In this document: piece after piece, positions 1 through 9,942 of the stretch
How the letters are laid out: every line of letters begins with the position of its first letter
How positions within the stretch are numbered: the stretch's first letter is position 1
Origin: Bimastos eiseni
Lineage: Eukaryota; Annelida; Clitellata; Crassiclitellata; Lumbricidae
Direction of reading: 5' to 3'
Length of the DNA stretch: 64,000 bases
NCBI GenBank assembly: GCA_959347315.1
Contig: OY365818.1
Span: forward strand, 7,027,805 to 7,091,804
Made by a program: the position numbers and the translations under genes
Notes under the pieces: model-generated
Told to the model about the DNA's origin: nothing
The model's input: only the letters and a program-made list of their open reading frames with translations
Database searches by the model: none

Positions 1-146
1 TCAGACTCTCCACGATGAATTGATTGGTCTGAGGGTCATTGACCTTCACCAGACGACCTCCGTTCTATACAATTATCAACGCAAAGGACAGGCAACAACT
101 TGAGTGCATATAATATTTATCCGTATAGGTGTACATTAAGTACATG

Positions 147-290
147 CAATCAATTAATCAATCAATTAATCAATCAATCAATCAATCAATTAATTAATCA
201 ATTAATTAATCGATTAATCAATCAATCAATTAATCAATCATTAACTAATCAATTAATATCGATCGATAGATCAATCAATCAAAAAAACTT
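147..290. repeat. (AATC/ATTA)n microsatellite, likely retroposon tail
   Basis: A run of CAAT/AATC and ATTA tetramers. It is followed by 'acttaatacagcgcc', nearly the same junction as after the CAAT array at 51043-51090 ('acttaatatagctcc'). This suggests that both arrays are tails of one dispersed element read on the minus strand. The open frame across it is low complexity and not a gene. Confidence 0.8.
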
Positions 291-939
291 AATACAGCGC
301 CAATCATGAAATCTACTCAGTAACTATCCCAGTATGACTACGGCTAAATAGAACAGTTTCCAGTATTGAGTAGAATGCAGATGAGAAGGCTTGGGGCAGA
401 AGGTGAAGCTCTTGGGGTGACCTGTTCCATGTGGTTGAATCCGCCATTGCATACACATACGCTATAACATATTCTGAATTCATATTAAGCAGAAAATAGC
501 TTACGAAGCCATCAAATACCTATGTACATTGAATACATAAACATGCGCTTTGCACATAAACGAACTTTGAACTCATATCAAACAGAGCATTTTTCAAGCC
601 TTCAACTTCGCTATACTAACTTAACTGAAGTATCTTCGGAATGCAATGCATGATCATCGCATGTTTTGTCCGTCGTTGCCTTCAGCTATAGCTCAAAATC
701 ATCCACATTGCTTTTTAAGATTCTTATTGTAAATTATGAACATAACGGATTCATATTGGTGTTATAGTTTCACGATGTCAACTCCTCCCATAGATGGAGA
801 AATCCTATCTGGAATCCCCCTTCGCCCTACCTTCCTCGCCTTTTCAACTCCAAACACCATCCACCTTAGCTGTCTCTCTGTCAGCCTGCCTGACTCTCTG
901 GATTTTGACCCCTGCCTATAGATTCTGATTTGATCAAGC

Positions 940-1012
940 GCCTGTGAATAAGCTGGTTCCCGCGACTTGGCTTTTGTGGGCGCTGTATAAATGCACGGAT
1001 TACGATTACTAT
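940..1012 (+). repeat. Dispersed repeat family C (retroposon 3' end)
   Basis: Shares 'gtgaataagctggttccc', '...gacttggctttt' and 'gggcgctgtataaatg' with the copy at 13935-14010. More diverged copies lie at 2345, 12045 and, inverted, at 4203 and 38955. The end 'GGCGCTGTATAAATG' resembles non-LTR retrotransposon 3' ends. Family placement is inference. Confidence 0.6.
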
Positions 1013-1211
1013 AAGCCTATTCGTAGTTTTTTGTTGCTTAATAATTAGGCCAAGCGTACGTCTGATATATGATTGTATTTTGAGTACAATACTTGGACCA
1101 ATGCCAGCAGCCCAGCATCAACAATCGGTTTTAACAAGATAAGCCTAGCCGGCTGTGTGAAGTCATTCACCACACATGCTTAACATTATCATCCGGTCTG
1201 TTTTTGAATGG

Positions 1212-1300
1212 GTTAGTAGCTATTTAACGACACTGTTTCATAGCGTAGACCTCCTTTTTATCAAGGCTTGGGACTGGCGCTACAAGAGTACGAATAGTGG
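1212..1300 (+). repeat. Dispersed repeat family A, diverged copy
   Basis: Carries the family landmarks 'TTTAACGACACTGT' and 'GGCTTGGGACTGGCGCT' in order, but the central 'GCGTCGCCCTCCTCCTTTAT' block is altered. This is one of at least eleven copies in the window. See the copy at 35826 for the best example. Confidence 0.6.
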
Positions 1301-1564
1301 CGGAATTGAGTTCATCGACCGAGAATATTTATAACGGGTTCGTCCTTAGTACACTCGATCAAGCGCCTCTTTATCTCATACTATAGTATACGACCTGAGT
1401 GTATTCGAAGAATAAATCGAGCGATTTCTACGCACGGTGATGTATCCATAAAGATGTGAAATGACAGCTTTTGGCAAAGTCTGAGACTCGTTCAGAACAT
1501 TGGCAGTTATTTAATGGCGCAGTAAAAACCACAAAGTTACAACCCAACAACCAGACGTAGGCCT

Positions 1565-1640
1565 ATACGCTGGGAGCGTCTCCGATTAGACATGTTGAGG
1601 GGTCGCTATACGAGTGTTGAATGAAAGAATGAATGAATGA
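1565..1640 (+). repeat. Dispersed repeat family B with GAAT tail
   Basis: Reads 'gggagcgtctccgattag' then 'ttgaggggtcgctatacga' and runs into a short GAAT array. The same order (GGGAGCG, CTTGAAG, CGCTATA, then GAAT repeats) occurs at 32715-32845, and inverted at 34105, 56112 and 60540. It is probably a SINE or LINE tail. Confidence 0.5.
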
Positions 1641-1991
1641 ACATGAAGAAGAACGACCATAGACTACAGATCGCGTTTAAAGGAACCCAGTGAAGCAGCC
1701 ATGAGTATGAGGTGTATACCACTTCCGTTTTAACTCGTGAGTTTCATATGATTACGGAGCTTTACCAGAAGGCAGTAATCCCTGGCCTGCTGCCAATATT
1801 TCTCCTGAGAGACAAACTGGTAACAGGTTCCATGAAAGAGTTTTACAGTCGTCGTGTGGGGCAAATTGTTCGGACATTTCGTTGAGACCTCGTCGTCCTG
1901 ACCAAAGGCGGACGATCCCACTGCAAAATATATACAAGAAGAAATCGAATACAATTGAAAGGAATAGAAATGACAGTTAACGAGCGGTGTC

Positions 1992-2154
1992 CAGGGGCGT
2001 CAATTCCTCCCTGGGTGATGGAGGCAAACCTCCGGTTCCAAGTGCCAGAAAGGCAAGATATTCATTCCCTCACTAAGACGCAAAAATGCTCCTATACCTG
2101 AAATTTGGGGCATTTGCCTCCGGACTCCCCTACCGCCCTATCTAGAAGCCCCTG
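1992..2154. mobile_element. hAT-type miniature inverted-repeat element, 163 bp
   Basis: The element begins CAGGGGCGTC and ends GAAGCCCCTG, so its termini are inverted CAGGGGC. It is bounded by 8-bp direct repeats GCGGTGTC (1984-1991) and GCTGTGTC (2155-2162), matching at 7 of 8 positions. An 8-bp target duplication with CAGGG ends is the hallmark of the hAT superfamily. It is too short to code for a transposase. Confidence 0.75.
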
Positions 2155-2344
2155 GCTGTGTCGATAATTATTAGCCTATTCAATTACTGGAAAAATCTGA
2201 TAGTTTTGGTGACGGTCAAGGTCATTCACTAATTCACCCATCCGCTCACTCATTCAATCCACCGTCTCACCCATTCACTCACCCTCTCTGACCAGCCATG
2301 GTTTCAACATCAGTACGCCACAGCGATATCTCAAGACAAGCCCT

Positions 2345-2410
2345 TCAGACTTGACGCAGCGCTAGTGAATAAGCTGATACTCGGCGTTTAGCTTTCAAGT
2401 ACTGCTTCAT
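2345..2410 (+). repeat. Dispersed repeat family C, diverged copy
   Basis: 'gacgcagcgctagtgaataagctg' in pieces, then 'agctttcaagt', matching 12045-12150 ('gacgcagcgctcgtgaatag', 'ggttttcaagt'). It is degenerate and has no coding capacity. Confidence 0.5.
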
Positions 2411-3059
2411 TACCTTTCAAATTAAATTTCATTTTAATTGCCTCTTGTCTTTAACTTTACATTCCGAGCCCGAGACCTGGATAACACACGAAAGTCTCAG
2501 ATATGACAGGAAATGCCAGAAAATTATATTCCGGCTAATTGGACAATTAGCATAGAAGGGAATTTTATTGTTTACTCGTGGACAAAAGCAATTATCATGC
2601 GTCACAAAAATAGGCGTCAACGCAATAAAATTATTCAAGTAATTATATAAAAGCCTTTGCAATTCCAAACACCGCGTGGGATGTATCTCGGGGGCAACAT
2701 AAAGTGGCTCCTATTTTGAATGGTAAGATTGCACCTCGCTTCAGAAGAATGGATTGATCATTACAATTTTTTAGAAGTCCTTAGTGTTCTGTACTGAAAC
2801 CCACACGCATCGTATAACTTTAGACCATTTCAACTCAACGTGCTATGCAGGCCTACAAAAACTTAGAATGTCGCTTTTATTGGAAATCTGATTTTCTTAT
2901 CGTCATCATTCCTACTGGAGTAACGGAAATGGTTGGGGCGATGAACACGATGGCGATGGCAACGAAGATATGGTCCAGGACGAAAACGACGCGACGGTAT
3001 TGATGACGATGACGTCGAAGGGTAGGAGGAGGAATAGCAAAAGGATGGTAGTGGTTATG

Positions 3060-3262
3060 ATTTTAATGATTATGATGATTATGATGATTATGATGATTAT
3101 GATGATGGTGATGATGATGCTGCTGGTGATGAATGATAATGATGATGAGGATGATAATGACGACCACAACGACTATTATGATGACGACGATGATGGTGAT
3201 GGTGGTAGAATAACGACGACGACGATGATGATGATGATCACGATGATAACGATAATGATGAA
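3060..3262. repeat. (GAT)n / (ATG)n trinucleotide tract
   Basis: About 200 bp of imperfect GAT/GAC triplets. Open frames on both strands here (Met/Asp-rich one way, Ile/Ser-rich the other) are by-products of the triplet repeat, not genes. Confidence 0.9.
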
Positions 3263-3269
3263 TTGATGA

Positions 3270-4648
3270 TGAAAATTATGTTGACTGTGGTGTAGGCTTT
3301 GCACAATCGTGTAGTCAAAGGTCACTCACCAGCCAAAACTGCGAGCAGTGAGTAAATTCTCTTCATCCTGTCAAATCTTAAATCTCGATACTGTCGTATC
3401 CGAGATACGATTAAATGTCTTCAAGTCGCAGCATAGTATCAGTCTATATTCCACAGCGCGTTTCTACGTAGTCTAACGAACACGCTGGAAAGAAACACTA
3501 GCAAAACACTCCCACTAGGTCAACGTTACCCTTAAGCTCCAAACCACGAACGCTGCTGCTGTACGACGCGTTAAAGAATTATAAACGACAGCCCTACATG
3601 TCATTTACTCGGCCTAATGGAACAGACCGACAAAGAAACAACTGGGAAGGTGGAGTAAAGGGTGTTGTTGATGCCTGAGGTACCACACTCAATGCTAACC
3701 GCTTACTAAAGTATACGGGCCAGCAGGCACTGCGCTCAGAGCCGCGTAGGCTTAATGTTCCGACAGTCTGCAAGATAGACAGCCGCCCGCGTGGCTATTG
3801 TAGTCGCCTGCTCTCAAGCTATCAGCACAGTGTACACGTTCAGCGATAGCCCCGTTTATACAGGATACTTATCGGTCGCTCACAAACACGAGCGATGGAC
3901 CATCCATAAAAATCCCTGGAGGCCACTCTAGTTGGTGTATGGGATGCTCAGCTGTTAGGGTAACCGATTAGGAGTTGAACTCTAACCGGGATTCAGACCT
4001 CAAACTTGGTTCAATAACTGTGTTTACCATTCAGTGACTTCTAAATAATGCGCTTGGGATTAATGGGGAAAACATTGACAGCTGCGGATTCTACTCAAGC
4101 GGGCTGCGTTTGTGAAGTATCATACTGATTCACACATGATAAATAAATTTAAAGATAAATAGAGTTGAATGCAAGCGGTACGTAGGTAACGTAGCTGTAT
4201 AATCGTAATCGTAATCTCCAAACTTCTAAGACGCAACTTGAAAGCCAAGAACAGGGTACCAGCCTATTCACGAGCGCTATAATGCCTACATCTACGTCTA
4301 CATTTAATACCAACGCTGTAAACACAATACAATGGTTTTAAATTGGTTCAGAAAACCTGCGATCTGTGTAAAAAAAGCACTGCAAATTAACCTGGAACAT
4401 GCCCTATAGATCTATCTACCTCTTAAATGTTGTGATGATGTCCACTGAGACAGTACTATCGTCCAAACTATTTCAGAAGTCTACAACTTTTACACTGAAG
4501 AAATTAGGCCAATACGCTTATATTCCTGTTGATAGCAATCAAATTAAGGTGGGCTCCACTTCTCTCCTGTCGCATTACTGCCTCCCGTAATGTCGCTAGC
4601 CTGGCAAATTATCTTCTATCTTGTCTCAAGTTTTGTGATCCGTCTGCT
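3270..4648. other. Intergenic stretch without recognised gene
   Basis: I see no coding exon. An inverted family C copy lies at 4203-4292. The 63-codon open frame at 4399-4590 shows no domain and I leave it unassigned. Confidence 0.5.
4203..4292 (-). repeat. Dispersed repeat family C, inverted copy
   Basis: 'cgtaatctccaaacttctaa', 'cttgaaagccaag', 'gggtaccagcctattcacgagcgct' in order is the reverse complement of the family C copy near 12045-12150. The copy at 38955-39085 has the same orientation. Confidence 0.6.
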
Positions 4649-4900
4649 ATAAATGGGATTAATTTAATGTTGTTGTAAGGCGCTAAAACAACTTATGTTG
4701 ACGTCAATGGACTTTGTTGTCACAAGATGTCGTTACACTGTGGCTGCATTTATCTCCATGAATCCCAATCGATAATAAATGGGATTAATTTAATGTTGTT
4801 GTAAGGCGCTAAAACAACTTATGTTGACGTCAATGGACGTTGTTGTCACAAGATGGCGTTACACTGTGGCTGCATTTATTTCCATGAATCCCAATCGATA
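4649..4900. repeat. 126-bp tandem duplication with TGACGTCA sites
   Basis: Two copies (4649-4774 and 4775-4900) run head to tail with only a few differences (for example ACTTTGTT/ACGTTGTT). Each contains the palindrome TTGACGTCAA, with TGACGTCA at 4699-4706 and 4825-4832, which is the consensus cAMP-response (CREB/ATF) site. The second copy ends 7 bp before the tRNA-Arg gene. The duplication is seen directly; a regulatory role is inference. Confidence 0.9.
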
Positions 4901-4907
4901 ATACCAA

Positions 4908-4980
4908 GGGCCTGTGGCGCAATGGATAACGCGTCTGACTACGGATCAGAAGATTCCAGGTTCGACTCCTGGCAGGCTCG
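4908..4980 (+). tRNA. tRNA-Arg-ACG: tRNA-Arg (ACG)
   Basis: A 73-nt cloverleaf. Acceptor GGGCCTG pairs with CAGGCTC (one G-T), with discriminator G. The D arm is 'GCGCAATGGATAACGC' and the anticodon loop is CTACGGA with anticodon ACG. The T arm CCAGG-TTCGACT-CCTGG contains a perfect B box. There is no intron, and a TTTT pol III stop lies at 4986-4989. It is near identical to vertebrate nuclear tRNA-Arg-ACG. A second copy lies on the minus strand at 15457-15529. Confidence 0.97.
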
Positions 4981-5060
4981 AAATGTTTTGAAGACATCGC
5001 AGACCGATTGCCGTTTGCATGTTGCACTCGCCAAAAATTCCTACAGTTGTTAGCGGACAT

Positions 5061-5227
5061 CAGTGGTGGCTGTTCAGGGAAGGTCAGAAGGATCAGTGCC
5101 CCACCCGGTGACCTCCAAATTTCAGTCCACTTTCAGTTTTGAAAAACTGGACAACCAACTGGCCGCTGTGTCAGGTTCCCGGCCCCTCCGTGGCCACCTC
5201 TGTTGGAACAGTCTAGAACCACCACTG
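5061..5227. mobile_element. Possible TIR element, CAGTGGTGG ends
   Basis: Begins CAGTGGTGGCTGTTC and ends (reverse complement) CAGTGGTGGTTCTAG, so the termini are inverted. The right half shares 'agaaccaccactg' and nearby blocks with 28213-28426. The flanking 8-mers do not match, so no target duplication supports it. Confidence 0.35.
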
Positions 5228-5343
5228 ACGCTAAAGTGAGATCCTTGGGACTGCCCGAAATATGACTGTTGATGTCGTCAGGTAGTAACTCTCCTTTATG
5301 ACATTTCCGGGTTTCATTAGTCGGGTAGCTAAGATATAAACGA

Positions 5344-5414
5344 GCATCGGTGGTTCAGTGGTAGAATGCTCGCCTGCCACGCGGGCGGCCCGGGTTCGAT
5401 TCCCGGCCGATGCA
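5344..5414 (+). tRNA. tRNA-Gly-GCC: tRNA-Gly (GCC)
   Basis: A 71-nt cloverleaf. Acceptor GCATCGG pairs with CCGATGC, with discriminator A. The A box is TGGTTCAGTGG, the anticodon is GCC in loop CTGCCAC, and the T arm is GGTTCGATTCC. A TTTT terminator lies at 5417-5420. It is identical over its full length to the copies at 5656-5726 and, inverted, 14795-14865. Confidence 0.97.
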
Positions 5415-5655
5415 CATTTTGAACATTCATGCCAACGCACAGTTGTCAGTTAACTTCTGAAGTTCTGACTAACTGTGAACATGGCTTTTGCGGTCGTTCT
5501 TGTGCTGTAACTTTTGGTGCAGTATCTGTAGAGACCCTTCATAGAAGTCAATAAAGTACGTAAAGAAGAGAATCACCAGTGAATGTTGCTACAGCGTGCC
5601 ACAATAACCGTCATAGGAGAGTCAAGGTCCGTTGACTACCACACGTTGTCGTCTT

Positions 5656-5726
5656 GCATCGGTGGTTCAGTGGTAGAATGCTCGCCTGCCACGCGGGCGG
5701 CCCGGGTTCGATTCCCGGCCGATGCA
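5656..5726 (+). tRNA. tRNA-Gly-GCC: tRNA-Gly (GCC), second copy
   Basis: Identical 71-nt sequence to 5344-5414, 241 bp downstream and on the same strand, with a TTTT run at 5729-5732. The flanks differ from those of the first copy, so this is not a fresh tandem duplication with flanking DNA. All stems are fully paired. Confidence 0.97.
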
Positions 5727-5734
5727 CATTTTAT

Positions 5735-7190
5735 GTCAGGTGGCTCAACATTAACTAAGAAGAGGAAATTGTATTTTTTTCTTTAGTCCCAAGAAAGGCT
5801 GAAGAACAGAGCGCTCAGCCACTGCCAATATGATATTTCTTTATAAAAGGTTCTTATGTGAGTTCCTAAGTCAACACAACTAATTTCAGCACAGAATAAC
5901 CTACAAATTCCGATATTATATCGGAAACCGATGTTATATTATATTTATTATATCTAGGCCTGTTTGCTTTCGAGACATGAAGGCTTTAACACTTCACAGA
6001 GAATGATACGTAGGACAAGAAGGATTAGAAGCAGAGTAGAGCGGTGTTAGAGACGCCAGACCGATGGTGTACCTGGAAAAAGGCTGACCAAAGTATTCAA
6101 AGCGGCAGAGATGTCAGAGGCAGAAGTCATTATGGTGGGTGAAGGCAGAGACCAGCCTTCTGTTGGTCTTCAGAGAAGTACGTGGGCTAGGATTACTGCA
6201 GGGTGTTGTTTAATGGATCAAGACTGCTGGGTGTTGAGGAGTGAGTTGGAGGGAGAGATAGTAGTTGGACAGGGTATGGACTATTCTTTCAGTTAATTTA
6301 TTACAGAAGCGAGAGACTGATTATGGGACGTTAGTTAGATGGATTTCCTTGTCAATGGACAATGGTTGCTCTGTTGTGCATGGAAGAGTCGAGAAAAAAC
6401 TATTTAAAGACCACAGGGAGGCTGGCAGTAAAGAGTGAGAGATTGCTGATTTTGGTTATAAGGCCTACAGAAACAAGGATCGATTACGATGACTATTAAT
6501 TCATCGATAACATAATTAATCATTGTTTAGTACGACTACTCGCTACATTGTTTGCTTCATTGATTGTAGGCCTACTAACACCTTGAGCTTTGCCTTACGG
6601 AATGCGTCATTGGTCAAAGTGCCTCATTTGACGATATGTAGTTCATGATAAAATAATCCACGATGCCATACAAATTGTAGAGCGTTTAATAGTGTTATTT
6701 GTAGAATGTCTCAAAATAAACTGGTGACGGTTTATCTGTTCACGTAAGTTCATTGTTTTGCATTTAATCTTGTTCTTTGTTCTAATGCGCAAGAAATTAT
6801 TATACACTGCATTGGAATGACTGTGTTTAAGAACGAAAGTGTGAGTGTGATGCCCTATGTACGAAAACTGAGAGCGAAACCATTAAATTTTAAGTGGCAG
6901 TCGCATTTGCATGCAAATCATATTACCCAATGAGTGGTTACGTTAATCGTCCTTTGTATATCAGTATCCTGACAAGGACGATTTGTAATTATAATTAATT
7001 GAAAATCTGTTATCGTGCCTTGTATGACAGATGTATTATTTACAAACAACTATAACTAATCATAAATGCAGGTTGGTTAGGCATTCATTTAAGATTTGAG
7101 ACATAGAACCGGAGCATGTGCTAAATTTTGAGGAACGTGTAATGATAGTTTGCAATTTTTATTTTTATTTTGCTTTTGCTGTTCATTTAG
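5735..7190. other. Intergenic / upstream region of the 7.2-12.7 kb gene
   Basis: I see no supported exon. If the gene starting at 7191 has an upstream non-coding exon and promoter they could lie here, but I cannot place them. The frame at 6111-6296 lacks splice borders and domain features. Confidence 0.4.
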
Positions 7191-7379
7191 GCATGCTTGC
7201 TTGAACAGCAACTGAATTCAGTCATGGATGGTCTAATGAACAGTGTCGAACCGTTGTGGAATTTTCTTATTTCCATGATCTGGAGACTTTGGATTTGTTA
7301 TGCAGTTATTGTCTTTGTGCTCGTTAAGTGTGGAGTTAGTCCTTCATCAAATGCAGACAGCAAGAGCCGTGTCGCCAAG
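7191..7379 (+). CDS. Unknown membrane-anchored TPR-like protein, exon a (start)
   Basis: The first exon I can place of a six-exon gene. A pyrimidine-rich acceptor (…gctgttcatttag) precedes 7191 and the donor is AAG|gtaaca at 7380. The first in-frame Met is at 7224. Upstream codons in the exon are also open, so a further N-terminal extension from an earlier exon is possible. From that Met, residues about 12-34 (around FLISMIWRLWICYAVIVFVL) form one strong hydrophobic segment, a probable signal anchor, followed by a short polar stretch ending SKSRVAK. The exon ends in phase 0. I do not recognise the family. Confidence 0.7.
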
Positions 7380-7573
7380 GTAACATTACAATGTTTCTTA
7401 TCTTCCATAAACAGTTTTTGAATTTGAGCCATACACTGCCGATACCTTCGCTCATTTGGTAATGGTGAACTTCTGGTTCCCTATGATAGTGCCTCAACTA
7501 GGCAGCGGCGGGCATTCTCAATTGTTGGCCCCTATCATGGGCAGTTGGTGTTTAATCCTATTACGATGAGCTG

Positions 7574-7797
7574 CAGTGGTTAAATTTAGCCGGATCTCTC
7601 TGGATCTCTCCTAATCTGAGAACCGGAACCTCAAATTTGAGATCCCCACCGCCTCAACCATGAGATCTGCCACCCAACAGATGATATTTATCACCTAAAA
7701 TTTCCTAAGATTTGCCACTTAACCTGACTTAGGTTTAAGTTTTTACTTTTTAAATATGTGGAGATCCGGCACTTCTGGATGCGAAATTTAACCACTG
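7574..7797. mobile_element. hAT-type miniature element, 224 bp, intronic
   Basis: Terminal inverted repeats CAGTGGTTAAATTT and AAATTTAACCACTG (14 bp, perfect) are flanked by identical 8-bp direct repeats ATGAGCTG at 7566-7573 and 7798-7805. It sits in the intron between exons a and b of the surrounding gene. It has no coding capacity. The intact duplication implies a comparatively recent insertion. Confidence 0.92.
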
Positions 7798-7899
7798 ATG
7801 AGCTGCATAGGTTTTCCAATACATCTTATCACACGCTTGCTCTTAAAGGGTTAATGTGGGAGAGCGCTTCCTCTATTTTGGTTTATTGTTTTTTTTCAG

Positions 7900-8106
7900 A
7901 TTAGTCGGTCAGCACCCGTCAGGAAGATAATAAAATCTGCCAAAAAGTTGATGAGAGGGGACAGACTGGATGATGCCTGTGCAATACTGAACCAAGATAC
8001 TCTCTTGTCGGAAGAAGCGTTTGAAAATAACGGAGCGGAATTGCGTGAAAAGCGGTTCTTGGCTGGACGCTTACACGAAATCAGAGCACTGTGTCTTTAT
8101 CGAAAG
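7900..8106 (+). CDS. Unknown membrane-anchored TPR-like protein, exon b
   Basis: The acceptor is a T-rich tract ending …tttttttcag at 7899 and the donor is AAG|gtaatc at 8107. It is 69 codons in phase 0 on both sides. It encodes a charged helical region (KIIKSAKKLMRGDRLDDA, later RFLAGRLHEIRALCLYRK). The last part, joined to exon c (GDVMDSMVEMDRGLAV), has the spacing of small and large residues seen in a TPR helix pair. This is a resemblance by eye only. Confidence 0.8.
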
Positions 8107-8447
8107 GTAATCTACGTTTATGATGATACCTGGAGATGGTAGGATTATTTCCATAAAAACACTTGCTTCCAACAGGTCAATATAGTAATATTCATCTATT
8201 GAAAAAAGACATATTGTTGACACACTGCAACCCTTTGCATTTCTAGGCTATAACCAGAGGTGGGTAAATAATCAATTAGCTAATCGATTGGATACAATAT
8301 TTTTTGCTAATTATGATTCTAATCAATTCAACTGGCTGTTTGTCTAGCTTTAGCTGTTTGTGTAAGTTTGACATAGCAGGTCAGAAGCAGAGGAATGGCA
8401 TTCTTGTTCCTGTGCTGATTGTTAGAAGATGAAGTTGCTAGCACTTC

Positions 8448-8632
8448 CAGGGCCGTGCCGAGCTTTAATTGTGCCCTGTGCTTAGATAATTGCGCCCTGT
8501 GCAAGGCATCAATTTGGCGCCCACAGATTTAAAAAATAGTGCATAATAAGTTATTCCATCCTCAAATTTGCACCCTTTCCGCATTTGCGCCTTGGGCCTA
8601 GGCCCCGCTGGTCCCCCCTAGTTACGGCCCTG
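8448..8632. mobile_element. hAT-type miniature element, 185 bp, intronic
   Basis: Begins CAGGGCCGTGCC and ends TTACGGCCCTG (inverted ends). It is flanked by identical 8-bp target duplications AGCACTTC at 8440-8447 and 8633-8640. The interior is about 70 percent or more alike, by eye, to the element at 23290-23465, so both belong to one family. It lies in the intron between exons b and c of the unknown gene. Confidence 0.93.
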
Positions 8633-8817
8633 AGCACTTCACGCCCTTGGTAGCTAGTCGAGGTTGGCGTAAGAGCTTGATATTAATACACATTTGTTCG
8701 TAAATGAGTTCTGTAAAATAGTTGAATACTAAAGGTTAGATACACTCATTTAAGCCCTTATTTAAGATAAATAACTATTTTATATTGAATATAGTATCAC
8801 TTGTGTTTGTCTTTAAG

Positions 8818-8854
8818 GGAGATGTCATGGACAGTATGGTCGAGATGGATAGAG
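8818..8854 (+). CDS. Unknown membrane-anchored TPR-like protein, exon c
   Basis: A 37-nt exon with acceptor …tgtttgtctttaag and donor AGAG|gtacgt at 8855. It encodes GDVMDSMVEMDR plus one base that is completed to Gly by the next exon. The frame continues exactly from exon b, which supports both borders. Confidence 0.8.
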
Positions 8855-8973
8855 GTACGTTTTCATCTTGACTAACATTTATCAGATTCACTTTGATTGC
8901 AAGTTCTTCTTCTTTTGATTCTTTGCCTTTCTAGGCAGGTTCGTACGTCAAATGTCGCCATTCGTCACAACTT

Positions 8974-9122
8974 CCCGCTCTCTCCCGCTCTCCCTCTCTC
9001 CCTCTCTCCCTCTCTCCCTCTCTCCCTCTCCCCCTCTCCCCCTCTCCCCCTCTCCCTCTCTCCCTCTCTCCCTCTCTCTCTCTCCCCCTCTCTCCCTCTC
9101 TCCCTCTCTCCCTCTCTCCCTC
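8974..9122 (+). repeat. Polypyrimidine (CCCTCT)n tract, intronic
   Basis: About 150 bp of CT-only sequence (mostly CCCTCT hexamers) starting 120 bp downstream of the exon c donor. Such mirror-like polypurine/polypyrimidine tracts can form triplex DNA. The Ser/Pro/Leu-rich frames across it are artefacts. Confidence 0.95.
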
Positions 9123-9348
9123 AACTTTCTGTAACCCTCATTCAAGTCCAGTAACATAATCCTTGGTCTTAATTTATTCTTAGTTTATTCAGATTTTTGT
9201 AGCTGATTTTTGTTTGATACAGTTGAGTAGTTCAAAACTTCATGTTCTATTCATGGTTGCTTTCAGGTTGTTGTGTTGTAACTTGTACAGGCAATTTTAT
9301 TGAAATTCGTCCATTTATTGCTTTACTAATTTTTTTTTGAACTCCTAG

Positions 9349-9455
9349 GTCTTGCTGTGGTCAAGAATCCTGACTCCCAGCTGATGACATCTGCAAACAA
9401 TTGCTTCCAGCTTTTTCACAAATGGTGCTGTGAGAACTTTGATGATTTCCGACAG
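9349..9455 (+). CDS. Unknown membrane-anchored TPR-like protein, exon d
   Basis: Acceptor …ttttgaactcctag, donor CAG|gtgcaa at 9456. It is 107 nt, completing the split Gly codon and then 35 codons: LAVVKNPDSQLMTSANNCFQ onward to FDDFRQ, and so Cys- and Phe-rich near its end. The frame joins exon c and exon e without error. Confidence 0.8.
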
Positions 9456-9720
9456 GTGCAATATAATTTACTCTCGTTGTTTTGAGGCTTTTTTCTTTTT
9501 TGTAAAGTTACTTTTATAAGCACTTTGTAATGTAAGTTATTATGCACAAATATACTCTTGTTTACTATAAAGTCCTCTTGAAGGTCAAGAATCGGATGAG
9601 AGTGTTATAGAAATATTGCTAGATTACAATTAAAATATAATAAAACTTGCAACAAACTGTAAGAAAACCACCAATCAGACATATATGCCTGGATTACTTC
9701 AAGAATTTAAATCTCGGACT

Positions 9721-9885
9721 GCCAAGGTCCATGCATGGGACCTTTAATGGCAGAGCCCATTTTAATGGGTAGCGATGGTGAAGGATATCACCCAATCAAT
9801 ATATTGAAAAATGTGGAGGGTCAAGGCCATGCGGTCGCTATTAAACACGTTTGCATTTACATACTCATTTGCAGGACATGTAACT
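9721..9885 (+). repeat. Dispersed repeat family D, copy 1
   Basis: Shares 'gggtagcgatggtgaagga', 'ggtcaaggccatgcggtcgctat' and 'aaacacgtttgcattt' (with substitutions) with 20440-20612. It is probably an old retroposon fragment. It lies in the intron between exons d and e. Confidence 0.55.
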
Positions 9886-9942
9886 AAGAATTTGACCATA
9901 TTCTGGACATATGCTAAAGGAACTGATCGTTATTCTTAATAG

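Larger units (their letters stand above)
300..1983. other. Intergenic stretch, repeats only
   Basis: I see no gene. The stretch holds a family C retroposon end near 940-1010, a family A copy near 1212-1300 and a family B copy with a short GAAT tail near 1565-1640. The short open frames at 736-921 and 1730-1954 have no recognisable domain and no convincing splice borders. Confidence 0.6.

Noticed and set aside
2912..3266. Long open frames on both strands, Met/Asp-rich and Ile-rich
   Set aside because: They follow directly from a GAT triplet repeat; both strands stay open for the same reason.
3940..4000. tRNA/SINE-like block with AGTTCAACTCC
   Set aside because: No A box at the right distance and no repeat partner in the window.
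8897..9157. Ser/Pro/Leu-rich or Arg/Glu-rich open frames
   Set aside because: Artefact of the pure CT/GA tract within an intron.
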